Shown here: positions 5,219-5,871 of the stretch, in pieces
How positions within the stretch are numbered: position 1 is the first letter of the stretch
Layout of the letters: each line of letters opens with the position of its first letter
Assembly (NCBI GenBank): GCA_900771005.1
Contig: CAAGMI010000048.1
Location: 1 to 5,871, forward strand
Length of the DNA stretch: 5,871 nucleotides
Source of the DNA: Rikenellaceae bacterium
Lineage (GTDB): Bacteria > Bacteroidota > Bacteroidia > Bacteroidales > UBA932
Direction: 5' to 3'
Notes under the pieces: model-generated
What the model saw: the letters and a program-made list of their open reading frames with translations, nothing else
The model's database searches: none
Told to the model about the DNA's origin: nothing
Program-made: the position numbers and the translations under genes

Positions 5219-5871
5219 ATGAAAGTCGTTGACGAAAACGGATTCATTACATACTTCGACATCCCGATTTCAAGCGAGGGTGTTTACGACTACGCCGGTT
5301 TTCAGATCGCAGACGAACTTCCCCCGAAGCAAATCTACGGCGTTTACCGTCCGAAGTCCGAAGTGTGCAAGAAGGAGTTTGTCGCATCGCTTCAGGAACT
5401 TCCGCTCGTTGACGATCACACGATGGTCGGAGAAGGGTTTACGCCCGTTGACAAGAAACGCGCTGATGGCGTGATGTTCAATGTCCGTGCGAACGGCGAT
5501 CACCTTCTGTGCGACATGAAGGTGTGGGGCGAGAAGATGAAGCAGAAGATTCGTATGGGCAAGCGTGAACTTTCGCTTGGCTATATCGGGTACTTCCGCA
5601 AACAGGAGGGGCATTTCAAGGGAAAGCCCTACCAGTATGTGATGTTCGGGTTGAGCGCAAATCATGTTGCGCTCGTCGAGGACGCGAGAATGGGTCACGC
5701 TTGCCGTCTTGCCGATAATGCCCGTGGTATCTGTGACTCACTCAAACTGGAGTTGCCAGAAATGAATCCTGATGACAAGAAAAAGGTCATTGATGCACTC
5801 GTTGGAAAGCTGAATGGCTGCTCCGATGAGGATCTGAAGAAGGTCTGCGACGCTCTCGGTTGCCCGATGGG
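5219..5871 (+). CDS. DUF2213 capsid maturation protease/scaffold (partial, cut at 3' end)
   Basis: An open frame of 217 complete codons that runs off the window. The first 165 residues match the DUF2213 family found in phage head modules, thought to be related to prohead serine proteases that trim scaffold and capsid proteins. Key features are LVDDHTMVG at 63-71 (H67 a candidate catalytic histidine), the MKVWGEKMKQKIRMGKRELSLGY region (100-122, with S119 a candidate nucleophile in ELSLGY) and the NHVALV block at 148-153. After about residue 175 a charged helical region begins (NPDDKKKVIDALVGKLN), as in scaffold-like C-terminal parts. The family role is an inference from context. The ATG at 5219 has no ribosome site but lies just after a promoter. 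The stop is beyond 5871. The major capsid gene would be expected soon after. Confidence 0.82.
   Translation, partial: MKVVDENGFITYFDIPISSEGVYDYAGFQIADELPPKQIYGVYRPKSEVCKKEFVASLQELPLVDDHTMVGEGFTPVDKKRADGVMFNVRANGDHLLCDMKVWGEKMKQKIRMGKRELSLGYIGYFRKQEGHFKGKPYQYVMFGLSANHVALVEDARMGHACRLADNARGICDSLKLELPEMNPDDKKKVIDALVGKLNGCSDEDLKKVCDALGCPM

Noticed and set aside
3571..5262. A 563-residue open frame on the minus strand across the portal gene
   Set aside because: Same explanation: it mirrors the portal frame, has no motif and no ribosome site that I could see, and overlaps the other antisense frame.

Overview
The window is a stretch of a tailed double-stranded DNA bacteriophage or prophage (Caudoviricetes). 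Every gene I can support reads rightward on the + strand, and the genes are tightly packed. The recognisable ones form the classic packaging and head series: small terminase, large terminase, portal, and capsid maturation protease/scaffold. The G+C content looks close to one half, with heavy use of AAG for lysine. Most genes have a GGAG-type Shine-Dalgarno sequence about 6 nt from the start, and the candidate promoters look like bacterial sigma-70 sites. This argues against a Bacteroidota-type host, whose promoters differ and whose Shine-Dalgarno sites are weak. The host cannot be named more closely from this sequence.

Left block (about 1-1116): a small, very basic protein with an N-terminal four-cysteine zinc finger; a RusA-type Holliday junction resolvase whose start overlaps the zinc-finger gene's stop by one base; and an unrecognised 59-residue protein too short to stand out as an ORF. 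These look like the end of a DNA-metabolism module that hands resolved DNA to packaging.

Control region (about 1117-1234): the only sizeable non-coding gap. It holds 11-bp direct repeats starting ATACCC, then three TATGGTAT repeats carrying the complementary core. Together they form a long, segmented, imperfect inverted repeat with a sharp switch in strand composition: no G for 31 nt, then almost no C for 44 nt. An extended -10 promoter (TGGTATAAT) sits at its right end. It could be an operator, a terminase recognition (pac/cos-like) site, or both.

Right block (1235-5871): this promoter would drive a 142-residue protein that looks like a compact Dps-family (mini-ferritin) protein, then the small terminase (helix-turn-helix), the large terminase (ATPase plus RNase H-like nuclease), a DUF1073-type portal and a DUF2213-type protease/scaffold cut by the window end. 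Two more promoter-like sites with 17-nt spacers lie exactly in the large terminase/portal and portal/DUF2213 junctions, each predicting a very short mRNA leader.

The items most worth a second look are the Dps-like gene at the head of a packaging operon, the repeat array in front of it, and the near-leaderless promoter with a TTTGCGCAAA palindrome ahead of the DUF2213 gene. I saw no tRNA, rRNA, CRISPR array or insertion sequence.
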